Source: Lichtheimia corymbifera B2541
Lineage: Eukaryota; Mucoromycota; Mucoromycetes; Mucorales; Lichtheimiaceae
DNA: 64,000 bases
Direction of reading: 5' to 3'
NCBI GenBank assembly: GCA_000697475.1
Contig: JNEU01000924.1
Span: 62,001-126,000 of the forward strand
The notes below the pieces were generated by a model. That model was not told where the DNA came from. It ran no database searches and saw only the letters and a list, made by a program, of their open reading frames with translations. Positions 1 to 11,480 of the stretch are shown one piece after another; position 1 is the stretch's first letter; each line of letters starts with the position of its first letter. The position numbers and the translations under genes were made by a program.

Positions 1-394
1 TTGCCATTCTTGCGAGCCACTACAAGCTAAAGGGGTGTGTATAAGTGGAAAGTGAAATACACCCAACCCAACCACGATCCAAGCCATACTTACATGACGC
101 TTGCCGTCAATGACACCCCAACAAAGGTGCTGTACTGCTGCATTCTTATCGACACGACCAAACTTTTGCACGGTGGGTGTTGGAATCTGAGGTTCATTGG
201 AGTCCTGATCCTTTTTGGCTTTTTTCTTTTGTCGTTGTTGTTGTTGTAAGAGAGCTTGTGCTTGTTCCACTGCATGTTTGCTGGGGAAGACAATGGCTGT
301 TGAATGCGTATGGATCAGTATGCTGAGAGAATAATAAAAGGTGGTCGAACTCACATTTCACCAAACCGCTCTCGTCACCGGTGTAGATCTGCAT
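1..394 (-). CDS. NSA1/WDR74-like WD40 ribosome-assembly protein, 5' part only
   Basis: Three exons join in frame: 355-394, 94-296 and 1-26, and the gene runs off the left edge. The protein starts MQIYTGDESGLVK, passes through a Q/K-rich loop and continues with KFGRVDKNAAVQHLCWG and then LVVARKNG. This order, a 'TGDE.G.VK' first strand followed by 'A+..LCWG' and 'V.RKNG', resembles the first WD40 blades of NSA1/WDR74, a nucleolar factor of early 60S subunit assembly. The first intron uses a GTGAGT donor, and its acceptor at 297-298 is the one that keeps the phase. Upstream of the ATG I see no further open exon. Only about 90 residues are visible, so other WD40 ribosome-biogenesis proteins remain possible. 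Confidence 0.68.
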
Positions 395-1325
395 TTGGGT
401 GAGTGGGTGTGTGGAGGAGAAGAAGTAACATTTTTTCTTTTTGACGGCCCTTAGTTTTTGTATCACCCACCACCACCTCTTTTTGCCACGCGCGCTGAGT
501 TGTATTTGATCCAAAAAGCCATCCCACTCTACCCTCTTATTGACCACGCATGAAGGAGGATCGTTCTCATCGCAGTAAATCGATTGTCGGAAGAATGATC
601 CGATGCATGGTGGCTCTGCAGAGTCGATCTAATCCGCAGCAACACATCAATTACCTTTTTGTACATAGTATCCATGCACACTTGATCTATCCGCAGCACG
701 AGGAGTGACCACCACCTATTCATCCTTTTTAATCCAAATCAGAATCTGGGTTCTTGGTATTGTTTCTTTATTCCTTGGCGTCATTTGATCAGCAGCGCAA
801 CTACCACATTACACAAGAAAAAAGCTCACACAATTGAGCGCCGCTGCACATCCACCCCATCACGGGAAATGATTGTCAAACGTTTTAGACATAAAAAAGT
901 GATACAGTATGTATCCATTTATTCAATCTTGTGGTATCATGAAAATGGTCATATAAAACAGGGTATATACAGAGACGGGAGGGGCATACAAATGAAACAA
1001 AGAAATAAAAGTTGGCATAGATGTACATTATTACGTGTGTGTGTGAGTGAGGTGTTATCCCAGGGACGATGAAAGGGTGCCACCATGCGTGTTTACCCAA
1101 TCAGGTGGCAAGGAGATGGTGGTGGCGCCAAGTAGGGGTTCGAGACATATGTTGTGGACCTGGGCATGTGGGAGCGAGATATGACAACAAGGGTCGAAAA
1201 GTGTCTGGACCGTGCAGGATAAAGGTGGTGTTGATATGTGTGTGTGTGTGTGTGGTGTCATTTGAGTTTTGCGTCAGTGCCGGATAATGATTCGAGAACA
1301 AGGAGTGGTTGAATGACGCCAGGGA
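395..1325. other. Intergenic, no gene seen
   Basis: This is the 5' flank of the NSA1-like gene and the 3' flank of the zinc-finger gene. Short open frames on both strands lack splice continuity and protein-like composition. A (TG)n tract lies at about 1236-1254. Confidence 0.6.
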
Positions 1326-2075
1326 CTAATCATACATTGAATGGACATGGTGGTGTTCTACTTGAGGCATGTACTGAAGAAGATGCTTCTGATCCTTATG
1401 TCGCATTAATGCATCCTTGCGACTAAACTCAGCATTGCATTGATCACAAGGATACAATCGTTCGCCTCGATGGACAGTCTGAATATGCCGTTTACGGTCA
1501 TGCTTACGATCGAATCGTTTAGGACACTCAGGGCATGCATAGGGTCGATGACGGTTCTTGTCGTGTGTCTTCATATGTGTTCCCAAATTATAACGTCGAT
1601 TGAACTGACGATGGCAGGTTGAGCATGTAAATACTTTGGCTTTGGCCAATGCTGGGAATAAATGATGCTCTTGCTGCTGATGGTGATAATTGATGCTTGC
1701 TGCGCCCATGTCAGGTGTGTTATTGACAGTAGTAGGCTGAGGAGGAGAATGGTACTGCTGCTGCTGCTGCTGCTGGTAGTAATTGGTCAAGTAAGGAGCT
1801 ACAGCAACATCCACCATGCCGGTTGTATTATCTTCATCATGCTGGTACATGACAGGAAAGTCATCGAGACCTTCATCAGGAGAAAATGGAGTAGCGCTTG
1901 GATCGAGAAATGGAGTAGGAGTGGGTGGCATCACAGATGCAGGCACTACATAGGGAGATACATCATCCTGCTGCTGGTGCTGATGATGATGATGCATTGC
2001 CAACATGTTGGGGTCAATGCTGCAGAAAGCAGGGTCTACAGTGAAGTTGTCGCTGTAAAAGGTCTTTTTGTACAT
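1326..2075 (-). CDS. C2H2 zinc-finger transcription factor, three C-terminal fingers
   Basis: This is a single-exon protein of 249 residues starting MYKKTFYSDNF. The N-terminal half is rich in His, Gln and Pro, including HHHHQHQQQ and a Q8 run, as in activation regions. The last third carries three C2H2 fingers in order: CSTCHRQFNRRYNLGTHMKT(H), CPECPKRF...RKRHIQTVH and CDQCNAEF...RHKDQKH. A nuclear DNA-binding regulator is the natural reading; the target genes are unknown. The open frame extends upstream to an ATG at 2147, but a TATA box at 2161-2170 would put transcription start downstream of that ATG, so I chose 2075. It ends within a few residues of the third finger, and no exon seems missing. 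Confidence 0.85.
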   Translation of the reverse strand: MYKKTFYSDNFTVDPAFCSIDPNMLAMHHHHQHQQQDDVSPYVVPASVMPPTPTPFLDPSATPFSPDEGLDDFPVMYQHDEDNTTGMVDVAVAPYLTNYYQQQQQQQYHSPPQPTTVNNTPDMGAASINYHHQQQEHHLFPALAKAKVFTCSTCHRQFNRRYNLGTHMKTHDKNRHRPYACPECPKRFDRKHDRKRHIQTVHRGERLYPCDQCNAEFSRKDALMRHKDQKHLLQYMPQVEHHHVHSMYD

Positions 2076-2160
2076 GTTGACGAGGAAAAAGGAAATTCTG
2101 TAAAGAAGAAGAGTAGGAGAGTAGAGAAAGAGAGAGCGGATAGCCACTTTTTGAAGAGCC

Positions 2161-2170
2161 CTTTTATATT
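2161..2170 (-). promoter_or_regulatory. TATA box of the C2H2 gene
   Basis: The minus strand reads AATATAAAAG about 90 bases before the chosen ATG. It is a good TATA match at a suitable distance for the start at 2075 and not for the one at 2147. Confidence 0.6.
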
Positions 2171-3333
2171 ATTTGGGTACACAGCATGATTTTCGATCCC
2201 ACTTTTTTCAAAGCTGCTGCGGCTCTCTTGGCCGACACGTTCTCGCAGCTACCAATGAGTCACTTTGAGATATGAGAGGGAGTAAAAAGAAGGAACTGGA
2301 AATAACGAGCAGGCACTTTTTCTTGTGATACATAAGCGGTCAAGCCCTTGCTGCAGATGATGTGGTGATGGTTGCACAAAGTGTGGCCCAGCCACTTCAG
2401 GAACGAAGACTAAATTGGAAAAGGGGCGTTTTTCCACTTGTTGCTGCTACTGCTGCTGCTCCACTTGGTGACAAATGACAATGATATACGTGTTCCTACT
2501 CTCCTCAATGCAACACTTGGTTGTATGAAAATAGGACAACATCGTTTAATTGCATGTTTTAGTTCTCACACAAACTGCTATTTTGGATGCATATGATGAT
2601 GATGTGTATTGTGTCATGAAAAAGACCTGGTGATGATGATGATGATGATGACAATGGTACATACAAAAGCACGTCAGCTAGGCATTTGTATTCTGTCAAG
2701 TGATTGGGATGGCGCCACCAAATTTACTTTATATATGCATGCTGCCAAGAGGGAGCCAAGATATAATATGCCAATCATGTTCTTGCATAAACCCACAACT
2801 CCACATTACTGGATTAATCGGTTGAAACATGCGAGAAGGGTTGTTGTTGGAGCGGAGTATTATACAAGAAGACAAGAGTTTGTAGGCTCCAGATTGTTAT
2901 ATTTCATTTGAAGGGTGTCTCGCTCAACCCATCTTTCTTAATGGAAGGTGTGTGTGTGATGTCTTTGTGAGTGAACTCGTTCACACTTTGAGTCCGGATG
3001 CCCGACCCAAAGGCATGATGCATTCGGAATTAAGTGATGGCACACTACTTTAGGAAACTGCTCAAATGAAAATGAAAAAAGGCAAAAATTTGACAAAAGG
3101 GCTTGGCGTACAACCCAGGGAAAAAACACCCCCCGCCAATCCCACCCTTTCCCCCCCACATACATCAAAAATGCAAAGCGTGGATGTGTATAAGCAAGTG
3201 CATCATCGACTAAAATATTATTTGTACAAAGATTCCACATATATATATAAAGGGAAAGGGGATAGTAAGACTACTACTACTACTACTGACTAAATGAGCG
3301 GGACGGGTTTGCTGTTTATACTATAATGATGTC
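2171..3333. other. Intergenic, simple repeats only
   Basis: A (GAT)n tract lies at about 2629-2651 and an (ACT)n run at about 3270-3288. No open frame here has splice continuity or recognisable motifs. Confidence 0.55.
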
Positions 3334-4513
3334 TTAATGGTGCAGCAGATCACCTGAGGATGGATTTTGTCTGGGAGGATAAAAAAAGGGTTGTGCACCA
3401 GCAGCAGCAGCAGCTGCAGCTGCAGCGGCTGCAGTATTGGAAGGAGGACGTTCAACCGCCATAATAGCGTCTTCAAAAGCAAAAGGCATTGTCGTAGTAG
3501 ATGATGGTTGTGGTGTTTGCATTATACCGCCATAGGATGCCGCCGCTGCCGCAGCAGCTGCTACTTGTTGTTGCTGTGGTTGTGCAAACATGGGATGGTC
3601 AAAGCGATGTTGATCCAAATTTATATCTTGTTGTTCTTGAATGGTGAGTGTATATTCTGGTACTTGAACGAGTTGCATTCCTTTGTGAGCAGAGTCATTC
3701 TTTTGCTTCTTTTTTGAAGAGGCATCCATGGGAGGGGACTGGACGGTGCCAAGGGTTGCCAAGGAATCGAGTACTTCTGGTGTTGCCGTTGGACGATAGC
3801 TGCCGATCATCTTGGCCATATTGTGTTCTACAGCACGTGTCCATTCCTCGTTGGCAGCAACCACTGCACATAGACGCGCTGAGAGTACCAGTAAACGCTG
3901 ACTACGTTCCTGTACACCACGTGCACGTTCCTCATCCAACTTTCTAGAAAACGCAGCATCGTTGATCATCAAAGATGGAAATTGTTGTTGAAGGGTCTGG
4001 CGTATCACATGTGCTGGTAATCGCTGTCGCACCAGTTGTATCATCATTTCTTGTGCCTCTTGTGGCCATCCCATGTCATCACCGTCATCACCACCTCCGC
4101 CTTTATCCTCTTTTGAAAATATCCAACATGGTTCATTCTCTTGTCCTTGTCCTTGCTCAAGTACAAGCCGTATCATTGTTCCTTCTCCAATCACGTGCAC
4201 ATGACTCTATTGTATATACGCGTATATACACATATGTCAATGACGTTCCGCCAAGTCCCACCATTGTGACATACCCACCTTGTTGCCAATTTGATCATGT
4301 TTGACATTGTATCCAAATCCGGCTGCGATTCTTGTACAGTAATCAAGCGCTGATGTATGGTCTGGAAACGTATGATTTAATAGTCGTTCGTGGATGGCAT
4401 CCATCTGGAAAAGACACATTTCAGCTTGAGAACCCCATTGTTATCATACATTCCATCATTCAACTTACGCGAGTCATTTGTTGTTGTGGTTGTTTTGAAT
4501 GAGATGCTGACAT
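3334..4513 (-). CDS. Putative transcription regulator with FAR1-like N-terminus
   Basis: Three exons join in phase 0: 4469-4513, 4279-4404 and 3334-4206, giving 347 residues. The start ATG at 4513 is preferred over 4520 because only it keeps phase 0 into exon 2. Residues about 16-90 (ALDYCTRIAAGFGYNVKHD... HVHVIGEGTMIRLVLEQG) recall the FAR1-type DNA-binding pattern of an aromatic/Ala helix, 'GF.V' and later a Cys (PCWIF), but the match is loose. A middle helical segment (WPQEAQEMMIQLVRQ...) follows, then a Q- and A-rich tail with two Ala runs. I infer a nuclear regulatory role from this composition only; no catalytic motif is visible. Confidence 0.6.
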
Positions 4514-5072
4514 GGATCATTCACTGAGGTATGTGTGGGGGTTTAATGTCAATTTGTCAATAATAAAAAGGAAGAAAAATGACAGGAAAAGAAGGAAAAG
4601 AAAAGAAGAGAAAAAAGGAACGTAATCAATGAATCAAGGAGTAAAAAAAAGTGCGACTGACAGTGGTGCGACGATCAAGGAGGCGAGAGCGCTTGTGTGT
4701 TTGCTTTGGCGGGCCCAGTGAATGCAGGAAAGCGCGTGACATTCCGTTCGAAACGAAGCCAAAACGATCACAAGGATATCAAAGGAGACCCCATTTTCCC
4801 TTCTCGTACATTACTCCTCATCCTCATGCTCTTGTTGTTGTTGTTGCTCTAGCGTTTATTTTCCACTTGTCATATATGTATATACATCATCTCTTCTGGA
4901 TCGTGGTTGAAAGTATAAAGTGAACGCGTACGTACGCACGGGATGTGAAGAGGGGTTTTTGGTTGGTTGGTTGTTCACACAAAAGTAAGGAGGAAATGAT
5001 ATTGGCGGGTTATTACGGTTGCATAACAATAGTAGTAGTGGTGGTGGCGGTAATAGCTGGTATCCTTTTGTC
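4514..5072. other. Intergenic
   Basis: This is the upstream flank of the FAR1-like gene and the 3' flank of the SCOC gene. An A/G-rich stretch lies at 4560-4625. No gene is supported. Confidence 0.55.
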
Positions 5073-5473
5073 TCAATGATTGTTGTCGTAAGCAGTTTTG
5101 CTCATCATGGCTGCTGCTGATTGACTAATGGCGCCACCAGTCGCACCAAATACAGCTGTTGATGTCAAAGAGTTGTTGATGTATTTCTGCAACATTTGGT
5201 TCTCGGTCAATAATGATTCATGCTCCTTTTTTGCCGAATCCACTCGGGAAATCACAGCTATCCTCAAGATTATATTAAATACTGAACGCATATAAGTAAC
5301 TTTTATATATATATATACCTCGAAGTTGTTGTTGCAGCTGAAGCACATTGCTATAAAGGTTCCCCATTCCATAAGTCATCCACTACTCCAATCTCTCCAT
5401 GCATTGAATCCACTTACTTTACAAGAGCCTCTCTTGCTTCAGCGTCTTCTGTAATGTAGTTGTCATCGGCCAT
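5073..5473 (-). CDS. SCOC-family short coiled-coil protein
   Basis: Exons 5418-5473, 5319-5350 and 5073-5257 join with phases 2 and 1, giving 90 residues. The core LQLQQQLRAVISRVDSAKKE, then SLLTENQMLQKYINNSL, is a heptad-patterned coiled coil ending in the 'EN..L..YI.NL' motif of the SCOC family (human SCOC, yeast Slo1). These proteins bind Arl1-type GTPases at the Golgi and affect autophagy. The N-terminus is acidic (MADDNYITEDAEAREALV). Length and layout fit the family. The next gene upstream, the PH protein, is divergent. Confidence 0.85.
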
Positions 5474-6560
5474 CGTTGGGTATGTGTGGGTGTGAGTGAG
5501 AGTGAGAGTGTGAGTAAGAGAGAGCGAGAGAAAGAAGTGAAAAAGCCCACTAGTCCGACTACGACGATCCTCCTCCTGCTGCTCTTTTCTGCGTCACACA
5601 AGTGATGTCCGTCCTTCCGATACTTCACCGCTTCCGGTCACTCATCCCATCCGCCATTTACCATGGTTACATAGTTATTGCATATACTCCCTTATGATGT
5701 ACATATATATTTAGCATCTTAGTAGATCTACCATTGTTCTTCCCATAATGATCGATCGTGTGTTCAGTAAAGTGATACGTAAACGAGCCATTATTGTCAA
5801 AGTTTATCTATGTTTCATGCATTCAAATGAGTTGCTTCTTTCTCGGCACATAACAAAGCACAAGCATACACGCGTGTCATTCAAGGAGGTGATGTAGCGT
5901 ATGTACATGTTGAGAAGAAAGGGGGTAAACGATCAACAATACCCAAAGCAGATATATCGATTGTCATTTAGCGAACACCAATTGGGATCTCTCATTTTCT
6001 ACATATCAATAGGTTGTTTATCCAACAGCAGGTATGGATGAAAGACCCTGTTGATGTACATACATAGGCCCTGTATCATGGCTGGTTGTGCCAATTACGA
6101 CAATCAATCTTTTCTTTATTTGTGTTTGTTCATTGTCACCCCCTTTTTTTCTCATCTCCCACGCATCTTGCCACTTTTTACACAATCTTATATTAATGTG
6201 CATCATCTTCAAGTGCCAAGTTGTCCTTATGTTAGGAGCCAATGAATAGGTGTATCCATCATGGAACAAAGGAGTAGACACACAACGTGGACGTACGTGT
6301 GAGCAGCAGGTGATGAAAAATAGTTGTACAGGGGATGCATCAGGAGGTGGAGTGAAGAGTGTAAGACATGGATCGATCCCAAAAGCCAAGATGAAAGAGA
6401 GCGTTACATACAAATGAAGTTGCGTCTTATGCAGGTCTGGTTGTGATTTGGATGGGACATTAAATCGATATGACATCCTCGCATGCATCATCACCATGAT
6501 CAACGTGTGAGTCTTTTTTTGCTTCTCCTTCTTCTTTCACTCTCATATTCTACATAATCT
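5474..6560. other. Divergent intergenic region with possible small exons
   Basis: This separates the SCOC and PH genes. On the plus strand an open stretch at 5887-5969 reads GGDVAYVHVEKKGGKRSTIP and ends ADISIVI-stop. It can be joined by a GTAAAG donor after 5768 to a short upstream exon (MIDRVF). On the minus strand a 161-codon open frame at 6018-6503 has no recognisable motif. Neither is firm enough to call as a gene. Confidence 0.35.
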
Positions 6561-7071
6561 ATGTCAGTCTTGACACCTTCTACAACAAATAGCACACCCT
6601 CCACGTCCTCCTTGGATTACCGTATCGATGTGCACCTGGCAACAGAAATTGGCCAACACCTGGTATCCAAGATGCGTTGTATGCAGACCACCATTCAACA
6701 ACAACAGGAATCTCTCAACGAGCTATCCGAACAATTAAACGCAAGGCAAAAAATAGAAGGTGGGTTGGTCATCAATGATATGCAGGTATACTGCGCATAG
6801 TAAACTAAACATGTTGCATCATGTAGAGCGGCTCAATGACGAGATATGGCATTTGGAATTAGCCAAACAAGAGTATATTGCAAAGTTGGAAGAATTGAAT
6901 CGGGCTTTGGCACGTTCGCATTTGGATCAAGCACGCATGATGCGTCAAAGTCACTTGGTAACGCAAGAATTGGAATTGCTCAAGGATGCTGCCCATCAAC
7001 ACGCTGAGGAAAAGACAATGACCTCTGGTGCTGCTATTCCACCTTCCCCATCAAGCAGTGGCATGGGCATA

Positions 7072-7104
<33 letters not shown>

Positions 7105-7879
7105 CACCATCATCACCGTCGTGCATCCTCTTCTCGTCCTCAGTCATGGTCATGTGCTCGTTTGGAACCAGTATTTAGCGTGCCGCCCTCTGCGTTTGCC
7201 ACAGAACAGCAATCACGACCTTTTAGCTTACCACCTCCTCGACAACTGGATCAACAACAAGACATGTATGCACGATTGGTGACAGGTGATTGGATGTGGA
7301 AGTATACGCGTACCAAAACACGGCATGCACGCTTTGTATGGATCGAACCTGATACAAGTGTTATATACTGGAAACATGCATCCCAGCGAAAAAGTGGTAA
7401 GAACATTCATATCATCAGCAGAAGGTTTTTTTTTTTCATCACTCATTCCTCCATCATCAGCTATCATGGAATCATTTGTGGTCGAAGTGCCTCCAATGGG
7501 TAGTTCTTTTGATCGTGTGCCCAACCTTATCATCAAGACACGTGAACGCCAAATCAAATTACAATGCATGACCATGGAAGCACATCGTCGATGGGTCAAG
7601 GTATGATTTGCATGGCGCGATATACACCAATGGCTGACACTATTCTAGGGTCTCAATTCACTCTTGAAACCAGGCATCATTGTTGCTGGTGCCCAAGAAG
7701 GCAGGTTATCTCGCTTGTACTTGTCAGCAGGACACTCGATTCGGAACCTACGATCATTCTACCGCAAAGATATCAGCGTTGGAAACCAAACGACCTCATC
7801 TTGTTCTGACGAGCAATCTTCTGTCAAGGTTATCTTTTCCAAACCATCCTCTCCCTATGATTCCAAAGTCGAATGCTAA
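6561..7879 (+). CDS. Num1/Mcp5-type cortical PH-domain protein
   Basis: Four exons (6561-6759, 6827-7396, 7461-7600, 7649-7879) join with phases 1, 1 and 0 into 379 residues. The N-terminal half is a coiled coil (QQQESLNELSEQLNARQKIE, then ERLNDEIWHLELAKQEY). A poly-Asp/poly-His stretch sits at about residues 150-165. From about 215 a PH domain of the Mcp5/Num1 class follows (TGDWMWKYTRTKTRHARFVW, VIYWKHASQRKSG, then QIKLQCMTMEAHRRWVK). In yeasts this domain binds PI(4,5)P2 and anchors dynein or mitochondria at the cell cortex. The protein is far shorter than yeast Num1, so it may be a compact cortical anchor. It is convergent with the arrestin gene. Confidence 0.82.
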
Positions 7880-8141
7880 ACATTTGTCAACTTTATATAC
7901 CATCTTACGTATTATATGTCAACATTAGATTTCTTCATCATCGTATAGTATTATAATAATTCATCGTCATCAATGCTAGAAAAAGAAATACAATACATAC
8001 TACATACAACAGCTCCAAAGTATATGTGTATATATAAAAGAGGACGTATATAAAGTTACTTTAGTAGTATAAGAATGAAAAAAGAAAACGAATAAAAAGC
8101 TGAAGGGGGATGGGGGGGGAAAGGAAAGAGTACTATAAGAG

Positions 8142-10280
8142 CTAGTATTTGTACATGTTTGCGCGTCGTTCACGTTCAGCTTGCTTCTTCTTTTTCTCAA
8201 TGATACGAAGCAAATCACCCTCATCGTCTGAATCATCTGAATCATCGCTTGAAAGAGTGGATGGTTGATATGAAGAGTGGGTGGTAGGTCGTGGAGGTGA
8301 AAAAGTCGAAGCCGGCTCCGAGTCATCATAAAAGTCGTAGTTGTAATTTCTGTGCGGCATCTTGTTGGTAGTAGTAGTAGTAGTAGAAGGGCTGATAGGG
8401 GAACGAGGTGAAGCTGATGATGATGTGGATGAGGAAGCAGCTACTACCGTGTTGTTGGTGGACAAGGGTTGTAGGACATGTGTTGGTACCGATGAGTTAC
8501 TCATACCAGCATAATCATATCGCTGCTGCTGTTGTTGTTGCTGATATTGATAAGCCTGGTGTTGTTGTTGCATATACGATGATGAGTCGTAATAATACGG
8601 TTGTGGTGGAGGAGGTGCGGTTGCCATGTTATTAATAGCGGAGCCGAATTCTGGGGTTGATGGAGTGCGATTGATATAAGTTTGACTTCCCGCTGATACA
8701 ACAAGATTACGGCCATTGTACATGGATGTCTCCGGGTTGGTGATATTAGTACATGCCGATGTATTGCGTGACAAGGTTGGTGACCTATCCCAAGATTGAC
8801 TTGAACGCCACGACGCCACAGATCCTCGTGACCGATTGGATGACCGAGATGCATTCGAGTCCGATCGTACTACACCATTACTATTACCGATATGAGTGTT
8901 CTGTAAAGTGAGAGTGATGGTGGATGCTGAAGGGGTTGACTGCAACGAAATGGATGGTGTACGTCTATGAGCTTGTTGTGGTGTTGCAAATGTTGATGAT
9001 CGAGATTGGGTGGGTTGAGGAGGTGGTGGGATTGATAAGACTGATTTTTGATCATCTTCTTCATCGCTTTCTTCATCACTCAACATGGGTCCTTCTTGTG
9101 AATCGTAATCATCATCATCGTCAATTGGAAGTGTCGCCTTGGGCCATGTACCGATCACAATAGGCATCTCCACAAGTTGAGTCTCATGAGCCGTTTTCTT
9201 CCCAGTCATATACAATCGAATACGGATGCGGTATTGTACTTCAATGATCTTCTCCTTGTACTTTACAGTGGGTGGTGTCGATGTTGGAATAAGCAACTGA
9301 GGATGGAAAGCTTGAGAAAAGTTGTAAGGACCAATAATGTTGGCATCGTGCTCCATTGATTTCAACACGTCTTCCTTGGTCAAGGTGTTTCTACATTACC
9401 GATATCAGTCTCCAGGTACATGTTTGATGCCCACTTTATACATACCTGCTCGTTTTTATATCCACAATACGCACAAGATCCACCTTGATGGCACCCTTTC
9501 TCACAAACCGCTCATAATGGTTCAATAAAATGGTTGGCTTGACCAAATCACCTATAAGCATATATAATGAGCAATGATCCTATTACAACAATATGTATAT
9601 AGATCTACCTCGAGTATAACCAAATCGTGGGATGGATGTTTTGAGTTGGCATTGTTGACCAGGCTTTGACTTTGGTGGAACAAAATCCATCGTTTGTTCT
9701 TGGGGCTTAGTGTAGCGAGGCAAATCGACATCGACTAGTTCGAGAATCGGAACAGTGTAATCGGCTTTTGCACACAAGGATTCTGGAACCATGGGTCGAT
9801 CATGAATAGCTGTCAATCGATAGCGAATATAGGTCTTGCGCTTGCCAAACTATAAAGTTCATTTAACCGGATGTTCCCTCTCCTACTCCCATCAAAATGA
9901 CCCTTTCTATACCTCCATAGTGCTTGGTAAATCATCGGGAACCGCAAACTCAAAAGGAAATGTGTGTTGTTTGGCTTCAAGAACTTGAGCTTTTCCATGT
10001 GTGGATACTGGAAGAATCTCGGTTTTCTGGAACAGATTGAAAGTCTCTTTATCCTTGACCGAAATATGCACCTCGCCTGAGAATGTCAGTCGAATGTGGT
10101 TGGTCTTGGTTGGATGCTTTGGGTGCACAACCACCACACCTAAAAAGGTCTAAGTATATATAACTCATGTTGCTTTGTTGTATGCTGATCGATACCTTTG
10201 ATGAGTTCGCCTGGAAAATAAAACTTCTCCTCATTCAAACGAATGTCGATTGTTGTGCTGCCTTTGGTGAGATGCCTCAT
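8142..10280 (-). CDS. Alpha-arrestin (ART-family trafficking adaptor)
   Basis: Five exons (10196-10280, 9913-10139, 9609-9849, 9446-9551, 8142-9390) give 635 residues. The arrestin N-domain begins IDIRLNEEKFYFPGELIKG and runs VVVHPKHPTKTNHIRLTFSG, with the usual HTFPFEFAVPDDLPSTME before strand 8. The C-domain lies at about residues 150-320. A long Ser/Gln/Asn-rich tail follows. Alpha-arrestins recruit Rsp5/NEDD4 ligases to plasma-membrane transporters for endocytosis. I do not find a strict PPxY in the tail; the nearest is PPPPQPYYY, so ligase docking may use a variant motif or a partner. The start ATG at 10280 gives a normal family N-terminus. Confidence 0.88.
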
Positions 10281-10451
10281 GCGGGCGAGGAAGGAATGGT
10301 TGTTGTTGTTGGAAAGATAACGACTGTCGGTTGGGGGGCGAAAGTAAAAGAACAGAGCCGGGTTCTATATTTTGCCGTCGAAAAGGAGGAGAATGAAAAG
10401 AATATAGAGAGCCGTGGCGCGTGTGTGTGTGTGTGTAAAGTGGAAAAAAAA

Positions 10452-10484
<33 letters not shown>

Positions 10485-10796
10485 GAAAGACAAAGTGCGC
10501 AGTGAATAAAGGTTTAAGGGAACGCTCAAAATCGTTTTGCTGTACTCCACCATTGCAGTACCACACTCCCTCTCCCCGCCTAAAAAAAGGGTTCTCTCTC
10601 TCTCTCTCTCTTGTAACATATCCTGTGATTTTTATTGTCTTACACAAATTACCATTTGTTGATAAATGCAAAATGTTATGGATGAGATAAATGGATGGGA
10701 GGAGGGGATGGTGATTTGCATATGCATTACGCATCCAAGCAAACATACAATGCCTGTTGTTGCTATGCAACAGGGCAACCGTAACATTGGATGATA

Positions 10797-10829
<33 letters not shown>

Positions 10830-11480
10830 GTGAGTTGGGCTATTTTTATACGCGTGGGCGAAGCATAGGCTGAGTAGGAACCCACACGGACCATGCTTTC
10901 TCAGTGGTTGCCACATGGTGGGCTACCCAAAGAGATGGCTCGAGTGTCGTACACAGATACAGACACAAGCGCTGTTGACATGCAGAAACGGACTTGAAGA
11001 GTGGCCAATGATTGTGGCTATAACAGTAGCATTTGCGAGGATGACCATTCCCTCTCACGGATGTTGTTCCCGTCCACCTCCGATTTACATTGCTTTTCCC
11101 TGTCATTCTTCTCTTTGAGTGAATGAGTATGCTGCCGAAGAGAATAATGGGTCACACCTCGCTTGTTTTTCATTGGCACTGAGTTTACCCCACCCCATTA
11201 TGCTCTCAGCTTTCTCTTTTTTTTATATGTTCCATCTTTCCGCCTCGACCCTCTTCCACACAAAAAACCCTTTTGCCACCCCCACTTTATTCAATCACCC
11301 CGGCTTTTTTGTTTCTTTTTGTTTCTTCTTGTACATATTCTTGTTAACTTCTTTCGTGTGGTTACATTTCATTATTATTTACTTGTTCTTTCCACTTGCA
11401 AACACAACACCACTCTCAAACACACACACATCACTCATATACACGTATACATCTACACCCCCCACATACAGCCTCTTCCA
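10281..11480. other. Divergent intergenic region rich in simple repeats
   Basis: It lies between the arrestin and SAP genes. It holds a (GA)n tract at about 10452-10493, a (CT)n tract at about 10594-10611 and a (GAT)n tract at about 10801-10829. A long T-rich leader (11210-11400) and a CA-rich stretch precede the SAP start. No gene is seen. Confidence 0.6.

Noticed and set aside
6018..6503. 161-codon minus-strand frame
   Set aside because: No motif and no convincing partner exon; the composition is not protein-like throughout.
10231..10770. 179-codon minus-strand frame
   Set aside because: It consists largely of (CT)n/(GA)n repeats translated as Ser-Leu and Glu-Arg.
11163..11480. N-terminal extension of the SAP-domain frame
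   Set aside because: It translates a pyrimidine- and CA-rich leader with no protein character; the ATG at 11481 starts the plausible protein.
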